Positions 18,028 through 27,484 of a stretch of 64,000 nt of DNA are shown in pieces (the stretch's first letter is position 1; the number at the start of each line of letters is the position of its first letter). The translations under genes and the position numbers were made by a program. Location: assembly GCF_013348805.1 (NCBI RefSeq), contig NZ_CP054690.1:3348001-3412000 (forward strand). The letters are read 5' to 3'. The notes below the pieces were generated by a model, which made no database searches, had not been told where the DNA came from, and was given only the letters and a program-made list of their open reading frames with translations. Origin of the DNA: Rhodococcus sp. W8901 (GTDB lineage Bacteria > Actinomycetota > Actinomycetes > Mycobacteriales > Mycobacteriaceae).

Positions 18028-18617
18028 GAGCGGCTCGGTGGATGGTCCGGACCTGCGCGCGGTTGACCCCTGCCGCCCGCAGGGATCGCTACCGCGAAGA
18101 GTGGCTGGCCGACCTCGGGCACTGCTCCGAGATCGGGGTTCGAACCGCCACAGTTGTTTTCGGAGTTCTATCGATGACCATCCAATCGCAGAAGGCGAGG
18201 TTCCACATGACCGATTCGATGAACGCCGTGTCGACCGTCAAGGCGATCGGGCTGCAGATCGTATGCGTGGCGCTGGTACTCGGGGGCGTGCAAGGCTCGT
18301 ATGCCTGGTGGTCCTACGCCCTGTGGGGTGTCGGATTGGCGGGCTCGGTGTGGATCGCCGTAGCCGCTGCACACGCGGCTGTTCGCGCACCAGCAGCGTC
18401 CCGCGCCCGCAGAGCGGCGAGCGCCGCAATCACCGCCTGTATCGCAGTGCTTATCGCGGCGGTCGTCGAGATCAATCTGCACTTCGAAGCGGTAGATGCC
18501 GGTTCACCAAACCGTCCGCTCGTAGTGATCATGGTCGCTACCGGATTCGCCGGTGTCGCCGCCTTGCTCACCCTCGCCGGAGCCAGCGTGGCCGCCCTGC
18601 AACAGCGGTCGCGCTGA
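18024..18617 (+). CDS. Membrane protein coupled to PadR
   Basis: A 197-residue protein. Its N-terminal 40 residues (TPAARRDRYREEWLADLGHC) resemble the cytoplasmic start of proteins commonly encoded beside PadR regulators. Four hydrophobic segments follow (about 75-95, 97-115, 133-152, 168-190). The ATG overlaps the PadR stop codon. Biochemical role unknown; it may transmit an envelope signal to the regulator or be its sole target. Confidence 0.75.
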   Translation: MRAARWMVRTCARLTPAARRDRYREEWLADLGHCSEIGVRTATVVFGVLSMTIQSQKARFHMTDSMNAVSTVKAIGLQIVCVALVLGGVQGSYAWWSYALWGVGLAGSVWIAVAAAHAAVRAPAASRARRAASAAITACIAVLIAAVVEINLHFEAVDAGSPNRPLVVIMVATGFAGVAALLTLAGASVAALQQRSR

Positions 18618-18627
18618 TCAGCCGGGG

Positions 18628-18844
18628 TCAGTCGGGTCGATCGCGGCCTCTCCCGCCCGCGGTCCGCGACACAGACCCTTGATCGCCCTCGGGCTCGTCC
18701 TCGATGATGCGACCCGTCTGCAGATCGATGTCGACTTCGCGGTGGACACCCTCGAGATCGATGAAATCCACCATCACGGTGGGCCGACCACCCTCCTCGT
18801 CCAGCTCGACACCGAGGATCCCCGGCGTCGGCGGAGGCTGCTAG
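18628..18844 (-). pseudogene. C-terminal fragment of a PepSY-domain-like protein
   Basis: The minus strand reads GILGVELDEEGGRPTVMVDF then IDLEGVHREVDIDLQTGRII, a PepSY-type beta hairpin with the xDIDxxTGxI ending, then stops. The fragment begins exactly at the IS701-type insertion. In the reconstructed pre-insertion sequence an in-frame TAG would come just before it, so the rest of the gene was lost by deletion rather than simply displaced. Confidence 0.55.
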
Positions 18845-20193
18845 TACTGCAACGGCACTTATAGCGGGTGTCCGCGGGTTCGGTAGTGGCAGGTGCGGGC
18901 CTGGTGTTGTCGGCGTCGTCGCCAGCGTGACCAGGACCAGGCGTGGCCATCGGGGTGGGCGTGTCGGAGGATGAGATGCATGAGCAGGCGGCGGATCTCG
19001 GGTACCGTATACGCGATCATGCCCTGATCGTGTGTTCCGGTTCCCCTTTTGCTGCTTCGGTTTTCGTTCCGGCAAGCCAAGCGAGGGCGAGCATCGACAG
19101 GGTGGTGTGGGCGTACCAGGCGCGGTAGGTGCGAACCTGGTACTGGTCGAGGCCGGCCTCGTTTTTGGCTTGTTGGAAGCATTCCTCGACCCGCCACCGG
19201 GACCCGGCGACGGCGGCGAGTTCAGTGAGCGTGGTGCGGCGCGGCCCGGCACAGATGTAGTACGCGATCTGGGTCGGATCGGAGAGGGACCGGCGTGCGA
19301 GGAGCCAGTGCCCACGCCCGGGCGCCCGGGTGATCCGGATCGGGACCCGCGCCCAGGAATACTCGCGCGGCCCGTGGGCGCCGTTGCCGGCGGAGATACG
19401 GCGCCATTGCTTCGCGGGGACCTCCTCGATCAGGTGATCGGCGCGGCCGGTGCGGCCGTCGGTGGTGAACACGTCGTCGTTGCGGCGGGTGGCCAGCACA
19501 TACGACACGTCCCGTTCCTCGAGCCAGGCCCGCAGGTACTTCACCTGACCGTAGGCCTCGTCGGCGGTGACCCAGGAGAACGGAACCTGCGCGTCCAGGG
19601 CTCGTTCGATCATGTGCTGCGCCAGTGTGGGTTTGGTCGCGAACTCCACCTCGTCGTCGATTCCCGCGGCGCGGCACCGGGCCCGATCGCAAGTCCAGGA
19701 TTCGGGTAGGTAGAGCTCCCGGTCGATCAACGCGTGCCCCGCATCGGAGGCGTAGGCGAGGAACACCCCGATCTGGCAGTTCTCCACCCGCCCCGCGGTG
19801 CCCGAGTATTGGCGCTGCACCCCGGCCGAGCGGGTGCCCTTCTTCAGGAAACCGGTGTCGTCGACGATCAACACCCCCGAGCGGTCGCCGAGGCGCTCGA
19901 CCACGTAATCACGGACATCATCACGGACCCCGTCGACGTCCCAGTCCGCCCGCCGCAGCAACCGCTGCATCCCGTCCGGGCTCACCTCACCGGCGCGCTC
20001 GGCCAGCGTCCACCCGTTCTTCCGTTCCAGACCCGCAACCAAACCCGAGACATACTCACGCACCCGGCTGCGTGGCTCTGCCCGCGCAAACCGGCCAGAT
20101 ACCCGCTCATGCAACGTATCCAGCTCCGCAGCAACCACATCGACAACCACTCGACAAGTATCGATCACCTGTCAAGCAAGTGCCGTTGCAGTA
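18845..20193. mobile_element. IS701-family insertion sequence, complete copy
   Basis: A 1349-bp element with inverted termini TACTGCAACGGCACTT and a CTAG duplication on both sides (18841-18844 and 20194-20197), as expected for IS701, which targets YTAR. It carries one intact transposase gene. It is a different subtype from the copy at 27776: the termini share TACTGCAACG but differ further in. Confidence 0.92.
19017..20168 (-). CDS. IS701-family transposase
   Basis: A 383-residue intact DDE_5-type transposase. Catalytic residues are visible in VLIVDDTGFLKKG (first Asp), SWVTADEAYGQ (second Asp) and WRVEECFQQAKNEAGLDQY (Glu). The N-terminal domain has ERKNGWTLAERAGEVSPDGM. The stop is 170 bp from the element's left end and the start 25 bp from its right end. 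No frameshift, so it may be active. Confidence 0.95.
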   Translation of the reverse strand: MIDTCRVVVDVVAAELDTLHERVSGRFARAEPRSRVREYVSGLVAGLERKNGWTLAERAGEVSPDGMQRLLRRADWDVDGVRDDVRDYVVERLGDRSGVLIVDDTGFLKKGTRSAGVQRQYSGTAGRVENCQIGVFLAYASDAGHALIDRELYLPESWTCDRARCRAAGIDDEVEFATKPTLAQHMIERALDAQVPFSWVTADEAYGQVKYLRAWLEERDVSYVLATRRNDDVFTTDGRTGRADHLIEEVPAKQWRRISAGNGAHGPREYSWARVPIRITRAPGRGHWLLARRSLSDPTQIAYYICAGPRRTTLTELAAVAGSRWRVEECFQQAKNEAGLDQYQVRTYRAWYAHTTLSMLALAWLAGTKTEAAKGEPEHTIRA

Positions 20194-20262
20194 CTAGGAC
20201 GAAAGGCCGCGCCCTGACGGATATTGCGTCCTAGACCGACGCTTATACCGCGGGCTCGGTCC

Positions 20263-20898
20263 TCATTCACCAGTGACGGACCGCGCCGCGGCAAGCACGA
20301 AGTCGACCAACCGCTCCGCGTACGCATCGAGGTTGGCGAGTTGCAGTTCACGTAGGTGGCTAGGGACGGCCTGGACATGCATCATGGCGGCCCCGCACAA
20401 GGTGTCAAGCAGCAAGGTGGCCGAAGTATCCTGGGGCAGTTCGCCTCGTTCGATGGCGCGGGCCACGATGGCGCGGGCGGCGACGGTCTGAGACGAGTTC
20501 ACCTCGTCCCAATACTCTTTCAAACCGGGGACCAGGGGCGCCTCGAGCATCAGGCGCACCGTCGAGCGGCCGGAGTCCGCGACGTGCAGCCGCAACAGCT
20601 GGTTGGCCAAAGACAGGAGTTCGGTGCGCACGTCGTCGAATGCCCGGTCAGCGACCACCCTGACGCGGGAATGGACCGCGTCGATTAACAGGTCAGTGCT
20701 GTTTGGCCATCGCAGATAGATCGAAGCCCTGGCCACGCCCGCCTTCTTGGCCACAGCGACGACACTGAACCCCTTCCAGCCGAATTCACCGAAGACCTCC
20801 AGTGCAGCGTCGAAGACCCGGCGGTCCACATTGGGATCCCGAGGACGCCCTGCGCCCGATCCCGTGGGCTCCGTCAGTGCCCGTGAGGTAGTGGTCAT
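20263..20898 (-). CDS. TetR-family transcriptional regulator
   Basis: A 211-residue protein. The N-terminal helix-turn-helix reads VFDAALEVFGEFGWKGFSVV then AVAKKAGVARASIYLRWPNS, followed by a TetR_C-like ligand domain. I prefer the ATG at 20896-20898 (MTTTSRALTE); a start 24 codons upstream is possible. It is divergent from the acyl-CoA catabolic cluster (first recognisable codon 21011) and probably represses it with an acyl-CoA as inducer. Ligand unknown. Confidence 0.88.
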   Translation of the reverse strand: MTTTSRALTEPTGSGAGRPRDPNVDRRVFDAALEVFGEFGWKGFSVVAVAKKAGVARASIYLRWPNSTDLLIDAVHSRVRVVADRAFDDVRTELLSLANQLLRLHVADSGRSTVRLMLEAPLVPGLKEYWDEVNSSQTVAARAIVARAIERGELPQDTSATLLLDTLCGAAMMHVQAVPSHLRELQLANLDAYAERLVDFVLAAARSVTGE

Positions 20899-21010
20899 GA
20901 GGACCCAGTCTACGGCCGCCCGCCACCCATTGCCGAACAGTGAGTGTCTATGTATTGTGACGCTCGACATATCTAGTCATCCTCAGCTCAGTAAAGGGTG
21001 TGGATCGATT

Positions 21011-21700
21011 GTGAACCGTTCGGAAATCCAGGACCTCCAGACCAACGGCGCCGGTCTTCTCGCACGCCGGTGGGGTACTGCCACCTTCCGTCGACACCAG
21101 CGATCTCGATCAAATTTGGGCGGCCGCGGGCGGGGGCGGCTGGTTCGACTAGTAGGCACGCTCCGCGCTCATCGCAGCGGCCAGCGAACTCGGGAAGGCG
21201 GTCTTCCCACTCCCCCTCACCGACGGATTCATCGCCGCTCGACTGTGGGGCCCGGACAGTGTGGTCGCCGCCCACAGCACGGATGGTTCCTGGAAAGTCA
21301 CACTGGTCTCGACGGAGGCTCCGGACCGGCTCGTCGAGGCAGGCGAGGCCGCCACCCATTGACTTTTCCACTACTCGGAGTCCGGAACTGCGGCACTGCA
21401 TCTCACCACCGGCCGCACCGAGATCGACGGCCTCACCAAGCCGGACTGGTCGACTGTCAGCTACGACGAAGCCGAATCCCAGATCGCAGAAGGCTCAGAT
21501 TCCCTCAACGAGGCGATCGTCAAGCGATGCTCGACATCCTCGGACCCAACGCGGTCATGGGCCCGTCCGTCCGTTCCCGGCGCCCGCCGGGACGCACTCA
21601 AGAAATGTCTACGCCTGTCGATCATGTACGTCGTCGGCGGCGGTACCAACGAGATCCGGCGCGGCCTCATCCCCGCGGCCGCGGACTCCCCCGCTAATCC
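21011..21700 (+). pseudogene. Decayed acyl-CoA dehydrogenase
   Basis: Pieces of one acyl-CoA dehydrogenase lie in order across changing frames: VLPPSVDTSDLDQIWAAAGG near the start, ALIAAASELGKAVFPLPLTD, DGSWKVTLVSTEAPDRLVEA, TGRTEIDGLTKPDWSTVSYD, then MYVVGGGTNEIRRGLI (the C-terminal FAD-site motif). In-frame stops occur around 21150 and 21361, several frameshifts are needed, and most of the catalytic C-terminal half is deleted. It is the first gene of the catabolic cluster, so that step must be supplied elsewhere or the pathway is impaired. Confidence 0.8.
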
Positions 21701-21726
21701 GAAACACCCTTCAACCAGGAGCATTC

Positions 21727-23853
21727 ATGCCTACTGCGATTACGCCGGAGCGGCTCACGGCTCTTTTCCGGCCACGCAACGTCGCTCTCGTCGGAGCCTC
21801 GAACAAGTCCAACTTCTCACTCGTCGCATATCACAACCTTGTCCAATACGGATTCGGTGACCGCACATATTTGGTCAATAAGCGGGGCGCCGAGACCCAC
21901 GGTCAGCAGACCTACACCTCCTGCACCGAGATACCTGTCCCGGTGGATCTGGCGTACATGATGGTGCCGCAGGCTGGCACCCTGGACGCGCTGACCGATG
22001 CGCACGCCGCTGGCGTGCGCAACGCGGTGATCCTGTCGTCCGGCTACGCTGAAGCCGGCGCGGACGGGCGTAAGGCCGAGGCCGAACTCCTCGCCCATGC
22101 AGAGTCGCTGGACATGGCGCTGTTGGGCCCGAACATGCTCGGCTTCACCAACTTCGTCGACGGCGTCACGGCGACCTCCATTCCGGTCACGCAGCGATCG
22201 CCGGGGTCGATCGGGCTGCTGTCGCAGAGCGGTGCCAGTTCCTCGGCGATGGCCGACTTCGCAGCCATGATCGGCGCGGACCTGTCCTACATGGTCACCT
22301 TGGGCAACGAGGCGATGATCACCGTGGGCCACGTCCTCGACTTCCTCGTCGAGGACGAGTCGACCAAGGCGATCGCGATATTCATGGAGACGATCCGCGA
22401 TCCCGAGACATTCCGGCGTGCGGCGCTGAAGGCGGCCGCAAGGGGCAAGGCGATCGTGATCCTCAAGGCCGGCAGCAGCGAGCTGTCTGCCCGCACCGCG
22501 GCCGCACACACCGGCGCCCTCGTCGGCGACGACAAGGTCATCGACGCCTTGTTCCGCGAGTTCGGCGTCATCCGAGTCGACTCGATCGAAGACATGATGG
22601 TCACCGCCCAGGTCGCGGCTCATGTCGGACTGTTGGACCGACCCGGCATCGGTGTAGCGTCCATCTCTGGTGGCGCGTGCGACATCATTGCCGACCGCGC
22701 TCAGGATCGGGGCGCCCTCCTGCCGGAGCTTGCGCCCCAGACGCGGTCGACGATAGAAGAATTCTTCGCTGCCTACGGCACGATCCAGAACCCACTTGAT
22801 GTCACGGGCGCCGCTGTCATCGATCCGAGCATCTTCACCAAGTCCATCGTGGCATTGTCGAAGGATCCCTCGATCGGTGTGGTCGCTGTCGTCAGCTCGA
22901 TTCCGTGGGAAAACGACGGCCCTTCCCCAGCCGAGGCGTTGATCTCCAGCATTGGCAACGGCATCGCTCAGGCCGAGGTCCCCGCCGTGTTCGTGAACCA
23001 GGTTCTGCAGCCCAATACCGACTACACGCGCAAGATCATGACGGATGGCAATGTGCCGGTGGTAGTTCCGGGCATACAGGCCGGTGTCGTCGCGCTGCAG
23101 AACGTGGTGACCTGGTCGCATCGGGTTCAGGAGATCACCTCCTCTGCCTCCCACGCCCCTGCCGATGTCGCGGTCCCAGACAGCAGTGCCCGCCGGGGCA
23201 AGTGGTCGGAGTCGACCGCTCGCGGCTTGCTGGCCGACGCGGGTGTGCCGGTCGTTCCTGCAACGCTGGTAACCACTGCAGACGAGGCAGTTGTCGCGGC
23301 TGCCGCGGCCGGGGCGGCCGTAGTGCTCAAGATCGCCTCCCCGGACATCCTGCACAAAAGCGACATCGGCGGCGTCCGTTTGAACGTCTCCGGCGCCGAC
23401 GACGTCCGGGCAGCATTCGACGCCGTCCACGCCTCCGCGGCCGCAGTGCCGGGAGCCCGCGTGGAAGGTGTCCTCATCTCCCCGATGCGACCACCGGCAA
23501 CCGAACTGCTTGTTGGCGTCGTTCGGGATCCCCAGTGGGGTCCGATACTCGCGGTCGGGCTCGGTGGAATCTTCGTAGAGGTCCTCTCAGACTCCGTGCT
23601 TACTCCGCTGCCGGTGACTCCAGACCGGGCCCGGCAGCTGCTCGACCAACTGCGCGGCTCGACAGTCCTCGACGGCGTCCGCGGAGGAGCGGCCGCCAAC
23701 CGCGACCGTCTCGCCGAGGTCATCTCTCGTGTCGGCGACCTCGCAGTTGCCCTCGGACCTGACCTCGTCTCCCTCGAAATCAACCCCCTGCGCGTCAACG
23801 GCTCCGAGATCGAAGCACTCGACGCTGTTGTGGAATGGAAGGACCAGGCGTGA
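21727..23853 (+). CDS. ADP-forming acyl-CoA synthetase (acetyl-CoA synthetase alpha-beta fusion)
   Basis: A 708-residue fusion of usual length. Residues 10-140 are a CoA-binding domain (FRPRNVALVGASNKSNFSLV). Two ligase-CoA domains follow (GSIGLLSQSGASSSAMADF; AAAHTGALVGDDKVIDALF with the phospho-His). An ATP-grasp domain is from about residue 490 (VLKIASPDILHKSDIGGVRL). The family makes acyl-CoA from a carboxylic acid, CoA and ATP, releasing ADP and phosphate. AGGAG precedes the ATG. Its stop overlaps the next start (GTGA). It probably activates the acid degraded by this cluster. Confidence 0.87.
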   Translation: MPTAITPERLTALFRPRNVALVGASNKSNFSLVAYHNLVQYGFGDRTYLVNKRGAETHGQQTYTSCTEIPVPVDLAYMMVPQAGTLDALTDAHAAGVRNAVILSSGYAEAGADGRKAEAELLAHAESLDMALLGPNMLGFTNFVDGVTATSIPVTQRSPGSIGLLSQSGASSSAMADFAAMIGADLSYMVTLGNEAMITVGHVLDFLVEDESTKAIAIFMETIRDPETFRRAALKAAARGKAIVILKAGSSELSARTAAAHTGALVGDDKVIDALFREFGVIRVDSIEDMMVTAQVAAHVGLLDRPGIGVASISGGACDIIADRAQDRGALLPELAPQTRSTIEEFFAAYGTIQNPLDVTGAAVIDPSIFTKSIVALSKDPSIGVVAVVSSIPWENDGPSPAEALISSIGNGIAQAEVPAVFVNQVLQPNTDYTRKIMTDGNVPVVVPGIQAGVVALQNVVTWSHRVQEITSSASHAPADVAVPDSSARRGKWSESTARGLLADAGVPVVPATLVTTADEAVVAAAAAGAAVVLKIASPDILHKSDIGGVRLNVSGADDVRAAFDAVHASAAAVPGARVEGVLISPMRPPATELLVGVVRDPQWGPILAVGLGGIFVEVLSDSVLTPLPVTPDRARQLLDQLRGSTVLDGVRGGAAANRDRLAEVISRVGDLAVALGPDLVSLEINPLRVNGSEIEALDAVVEWKDQA

Positions 23854-26225
23854 GCACGCCTCACTCTCTCGACCCCCGTACCCCCGTCGTCGTCGGCGTC
23901 GGCCAGTTCACCGAGCGGGTTGACGCCCCCGAATACCGTGGCCTGTCGGCCGTCGACCTTGCTGCCGGCGCTGTTTCGGCTGCGCTCACCGACACCGGAG
24001 CCGACACCAACGCCGTTGCCGCCGCAATTGACACCGTGGCCGGAATCCGCCAGTTCGAAACGTCCACACCCGGTGCCCCCGCCCCGTTCGGGAAGTCGAA
24101 CAACTATCCCCGTTCTGTCGCCCATCGTGTCGCTGCCAACCCGTCGCGTGCGATCCTTGAAGTCTCCGGCGGTCAAGGGCCCCAGCATCTGGTGACCGAG
24201 CTGGCTCGCGCGATAGTGTCCGGTGACAGCTCTGTTGCAGTGGTTTTTGGGTCCGAGGCGATCTCGACCGTCCGACATCTAGCCAAGACTGAGAACAAGC
24301 CGGACTTCACTGAGACCGTCGACGGAGGCCTTGAGGACCGCGGGTACGGTCTCGAGGGACTGATGCCGATGTCCGCAGTCAACCACGGCCTGACCGACGC
24401 TCCGAGCCAGTACGCACTGTTCGAAAACGCCCGCCGCGCCCGACTCGGACAGACACGGGACGAGTACGCCTGCGGTATGGGCAAGCTGTTCGCACCGTTC
24501 ACCCGGGTCGCGGCGAGCAACCCGCACTCGGCGGCACCGACCGAACGCACCGCGGCCGAGCTGGTCACACCCACCGAACGCAACCGACCGATCGCCGACC
24601 CTTACACGCGGTTCGTCGTCGCGCGCGATCAGGTGAACCAGGGTGCCGCGGTGGTGCTCATGTCGGTTGCCGCCGCCCGGGAACTCGGTGTGCAGGAGGA
24701 TCGATGGGTGTTCCTGCACGGTCACGCCGACCTGCGCGAACGCGACCTGTTCGACCGGCAGGATCTCAGTCGCAGCCCGGCCGCCGTCATGGCGAGCACG
24801 CATGCGCTCGAGGTCGCGGGTATCGACGTCGCCGAGCTGGCCACGATCGACCTCTACAGCTGCTTCCCGATCGCGGTGTCCAACGTGGCCGACGGACTCG
24901 GCCTGTCCTCCGATGATCCGCGTGGGCTGACCCTGACCGGCGGCCTGCCGTTCTTCGGCGGCGCGGGAAACAACTACTCGATGCACGCGATCGCCGAAAC
25001 CGTCGACCGGTGCCGCAAGGAACCCGGCTCGTTCGGGTTCGTCGGCGCCAATGGCGGCCTCCTGTCGAAGTACTCGGTTGGGATCTACTCCACCCATCCC
25101 ACCGGGTGGCGCGAGGACCGCTCCACCGAACTTCAGGCCGAGATCGACGCCTGGCCGACCGTGCCGCTCACCAACCACGCCGACGGCTGGGCAACCATCG
25201 AGACCTGCACCGTCAAGTACGACCGCAACGGTGACCACACCGGCATCGCCATCGGAAGACTCGAGAGCACCGGGGAGCGGTTCATCGCCAGCGGCATCGA
25301 CGGTGACGACGGCATCCTCGCACTGCTGAATTCTCCGGAACCGATCGGACAGCGGTTCTACGTGCGCTCGTTCGGCTATGGCAACCGCGTCACCACCACC
25401 GAGATGCGGATGAATGAACTGCACCCACCCACAGTGCCAGTGTTGCGCGAGGGCTACGAACACGTCCTCGTCCACCGCGAAGGACACCGGCTCGAGATCA
25501 CCATCAACCGGCCTCAAGCCCGCAACGCCCTGTTCCCGCCCGCGCACGAGGAACTGTCCGAGATCTTCGACGCGTACTTCGCCGATCCGGATCTGTGGGT
25601 GGCGATCATCACCGGTGCCGGCGACCAGGCGTTCAGCGCCGGCAACGACCTGATCTACTCGGCGAGCGGGAAACCGAACTACGTGCCCAAGAGCGGGTTC
25701 GCCGGGCTGACCAGCCGCCGCGGCATGAACAAGCCGGTTATCGCCGCCGTCAACGGCTTCGCCATGGGCGGTGGACTCGAAACCGCCCTCGCCTGTCACC
25801 TCGTCGTAGTCGACGAGAGCGCGCAACTCGCCCTCAGCGAGGTCAAGGTCGGACTGTTCGCTGGCGCTGGCGGTGCAGTCCGCCTGCCCCGGATGCTTCC
25901 CCCCAAGCTGGCGAACGAGCTCATCCTCACCGGACGCCGGATGGGTGCCCAGGAAGCGCTCGGTCACGGCCTCGCCAACCGGGTCGCACCCGAGGGCAAG
26001 GCACTGGACGTCGCAAGGGAACTCGCCGAGGCGATCATCGTCAACTCCCCTACCTCCGTGCGACTTTCACTCGAGGTGATGGAGCAGGCCCAGGGCATCG
26101 CCGATGTGATCGACGCCGTGAACGCCCGCACCACAGCCGTCGACGACCTGATGACCAGCGAGGACATGCGCGAAGGCCTCACCGCTTTCGCGCAGAAGCG
26201 CCCACCGGAGTGGCGCAACCGCTAG
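23850..26225 (+). CDS. Fusion: thiolase-like domain plus enoyl-CoA hydratase/isomerase
   Basis: A 791-residue protein. Residues 1 to about 520 resemble the acetyl-CoA acetyltransferase-like group near SCP-x thiolases (TPVVVGVGQFTER, GGLPFFGGAGNNYSMHAIAE), including the extra C-terminal domain (TVKYDRNGDHTGIAIGRLES). From about residue 540 a crotonase domain follows: HRLEITINRPQARNALFPPA, AFSAGNDL, NGFAMGGGLETAL, EVKVGLFAGAGGAVRLPR. The thiolase part has GGQGPQHLV where a nucleophilic Cys is expected, and GANGGLLSKY where a second Cys-Gly would be. Start GTG overlaps the synthetase stop. It may hydrate an enoyl-CoA and act as aldolase or lyase rather than a true thiolase. Confidence 0.82.
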   Translation: MSTPHSLDPRTPVVVGVGQFTERVDAPEYRGLSAVDLAAGAVSAALTDTGADTNAVAAAIDTVAGIRQFETSTPGAPAPFGKSNNYPRSVAHRVAANPSRAILEVSGGQGPQHLVTELARAIVSGDSSVAVVFGSEAISTVRHLAKTENKPDFTETVDGGLEDRGYGLEGLMPMSAVNHGLTDAPSQYALFENARRARLGQTRDEYACGMGKLFAPFTRVAASNPHSAAPTERTAAELVTPTERNRPIADPYTRFVVARDQVNQGAAVVLMSVAAARELGVQEDRWVFLHGHADLRERDLFDRQDLSRSPAAVMASTHALEVAGIDVAELATIDLYSCFPIAVSNVADGLGLSSDDPRGLTLTGGLPFFGGAGNNYSMHAIAETVDRCRKEPGSFGFVGANGGLLSKYSVGIYSTHPTGWREDRSTELQAEIDAWPTVPLTNHADGWATIETCTVKYDRNGDHTGIAIGRLESTGERFIASGIDGDDGILALLNSPEPIGQRFYVRSFGYGNRVTTTEMRMNELHPPTVPVLREGYEHVLVHREGHRLEITINRPQARNALFPPAHEELSEIFDAYFADPDLWVAIITGAGDQAFSAGNDLIYSASGKPNYVPKSGFAGLTSRRGMNKPVIAAVNGFAMGGGLETALACHLVVVDESAQLALSEVKVGLFAGAGGAVRLPRMLPPKLANELILTGRRMGAQEALGHGLANRVAPEGKALDVARELAEAIIVNSPTSVRLSLEVMEQAQGIADVIDAVNARTTAVDDLMTSEDMREGLTAFAQKRPPEWRNR

Positions 26226-26261
26226 CTTCCCCAACTCCCCCAACAGAACTGGAGCACCGTC

Positions 26262-27389
26262 ATGAAGACCCCCATCTGCGAGCTTCTCGATATCGAGATC
26301 CCGCTGCTCGCGTTTAGCCACTGTCGCGACGTCGTCGCCGCCGTCACGAACGCTGGCGGCTTCGGTGTCCTTGGAGCCTCCTCACATACCCCAGAACAGC
26401 TCGAAGAAGAGCTGGCCTGGATCGACGACCATGTCAACGGCAAGCCTTACGGTGCCGACATCGTCGTTCCCGAGAAATTCGAAGGCAAGGGGCAGCACCT
26501 CGAGGCTGCAGATTTGCTGGCGCTCGTGCCCGATGAGCACACTGATTTCGTCACCAAATTGCTCACCGACCACGGTATCGAGGCGGCCCGCGAGCAGGTG
26601 GTCGCGATGATCTTCGCCCCGAATCAGGTCGAGGAGGGCGAGAAGCTTCTTGAGGTGGCACTGCGGCACCCGATCAAGCTGATCGCCAACGCACTTGGCG
26701 TGCCGCCCCAGTACATGATCGACCGCGCCAAGGAAGCTGGAATCCCCGTCGCCGCTCTGGTCGGCGCGAAGGAACACGCGATCCGTCAGGTTAAGGCAGG
26801 GGTCGACATCCTCATCGCCCAAGGAACCGAAGCTGGCGGGCACTGCGGCGAAGTCACGACCATGGTCCTGATCCCCGAGGTCATCGAGGCGATCAAACCG
26901 ATCCGGGAAGTGCCCGTCCTCGCCGCCGGTGGCATCGTCACCGGCCGTCAGATGGCTGCCGCAGTCGCACTCGGCGCTGCGGGCGCCTGGACAGGATCCG
27001 TCTGGCTCACCACCCCCGAGGCCGAAACCGCTCCCTACACGGTCGAGAAGATGATCGCGGCGTCCTCACGAGACACGGTCCGCTCGCGGGCGCGCACCGG
27101 GAAGCCGTCACGCCAGCTCAAGTCGGCATGGACGGAGGCCTGGTCGGCACCGGGGAGCCCAGATCCGCTGCCGATGCCGTTGCAGACCCTCCTCAGTGAG
27201 GGAAATCTGCGCCGGATCGACGGTCTGGCGGAGAAGGGCGACAAGGGTGCTCAGGATCTGGCGACATACTGGGTTGGCCAAGGCGTCGGGCTGATGAACA
27301 AGGTCAAGCCGACCCGTGAGGTGGTGCTCGATTTCGCGGAGGACTACCTCGAGGCGACCGAACGCCTGGCGAACTCGCTGGGGGACTGA
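26262..27389 (+). CDS. Nitronate monooxygenase-family FMN protein
   Basis: A 375-residue TIM-barrel flavoprotein. It shows the NMO/2-nitropropane-dioxygenase motifs GAGGF-like AVTNAGGFGVLGASSHTPEQ, IAQGTEAGGHCGEV with the His, and VLAAGGIVTGRQMAAAVALG for FMN phosphate. GGAG lies 10 nt before the ATG. In actinobacteria this fold also includes CoA-thioester enzymes such as IpdC of steroid-ring degradation. Location directly after an acyl-CoA synthetase and hydratase favours a redox step on a CoA ester over detoxification of nitroalkanes. This last point is inference. Confidence 0.85.
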   Translation: MKTPICELLDIEIPLLAFSHCRDVVAAVTNAGGFGVLGASSHTPEQLEEELAWIDDHVNGKPYGADIVVPEKFEGKGQHLEAADLLALVPDEHTDFVTKLLTDHGIEAAREQVVAMIFAPNQVEEGEKLLEVALRHPIKLIANALGVPPQYMIDRAKEAGIPVAALVGAKEHAIRQVKAGVDILIAQGTEAGGHCGEVTTMVLIPEVIEAIKPIREVPVLAAGGIVTGRQMAAAVALGAAGAWTGSVWLTTPEAETAPYTVEKMIAASSRDTVRSRARTGKPSRQLKSAWTEAWSAPGSPDPLPMPLQTLLSEGNLRRIDGLAEKGDKGAQDLATYWVGQGVGLMNKVKPTREVVLDFAEDYLEATERLANSLGD

Positions 27390-27405
27390 CAACAGCACGC
27401 GCTGC

Positions 27406-27446
27406 GGGCCCGGCTGAGAGCCAACACACGGCTCTCGGTTGGGCCC
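27406..27446 (+). terminator. Stem-loop after the NMO-family gene
   Basis: GGGCCC (27406-27411) and GAGAGCC (27416-27422) pair with GGCTCTC (27430-27436) and GGGCCC (27441-27446), leaving a 4-nt internal loop on each side and a 7-nt apical loop. It starts 16 bp after the stop codon and probably ends the catabolic operon; it also lies 40 bp before whiB. Confidence 0.6.
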
Positions 27447-27484
27447 ACCATGCTGCAAGCATCCAAACGTCCGATCGAGAGAGC

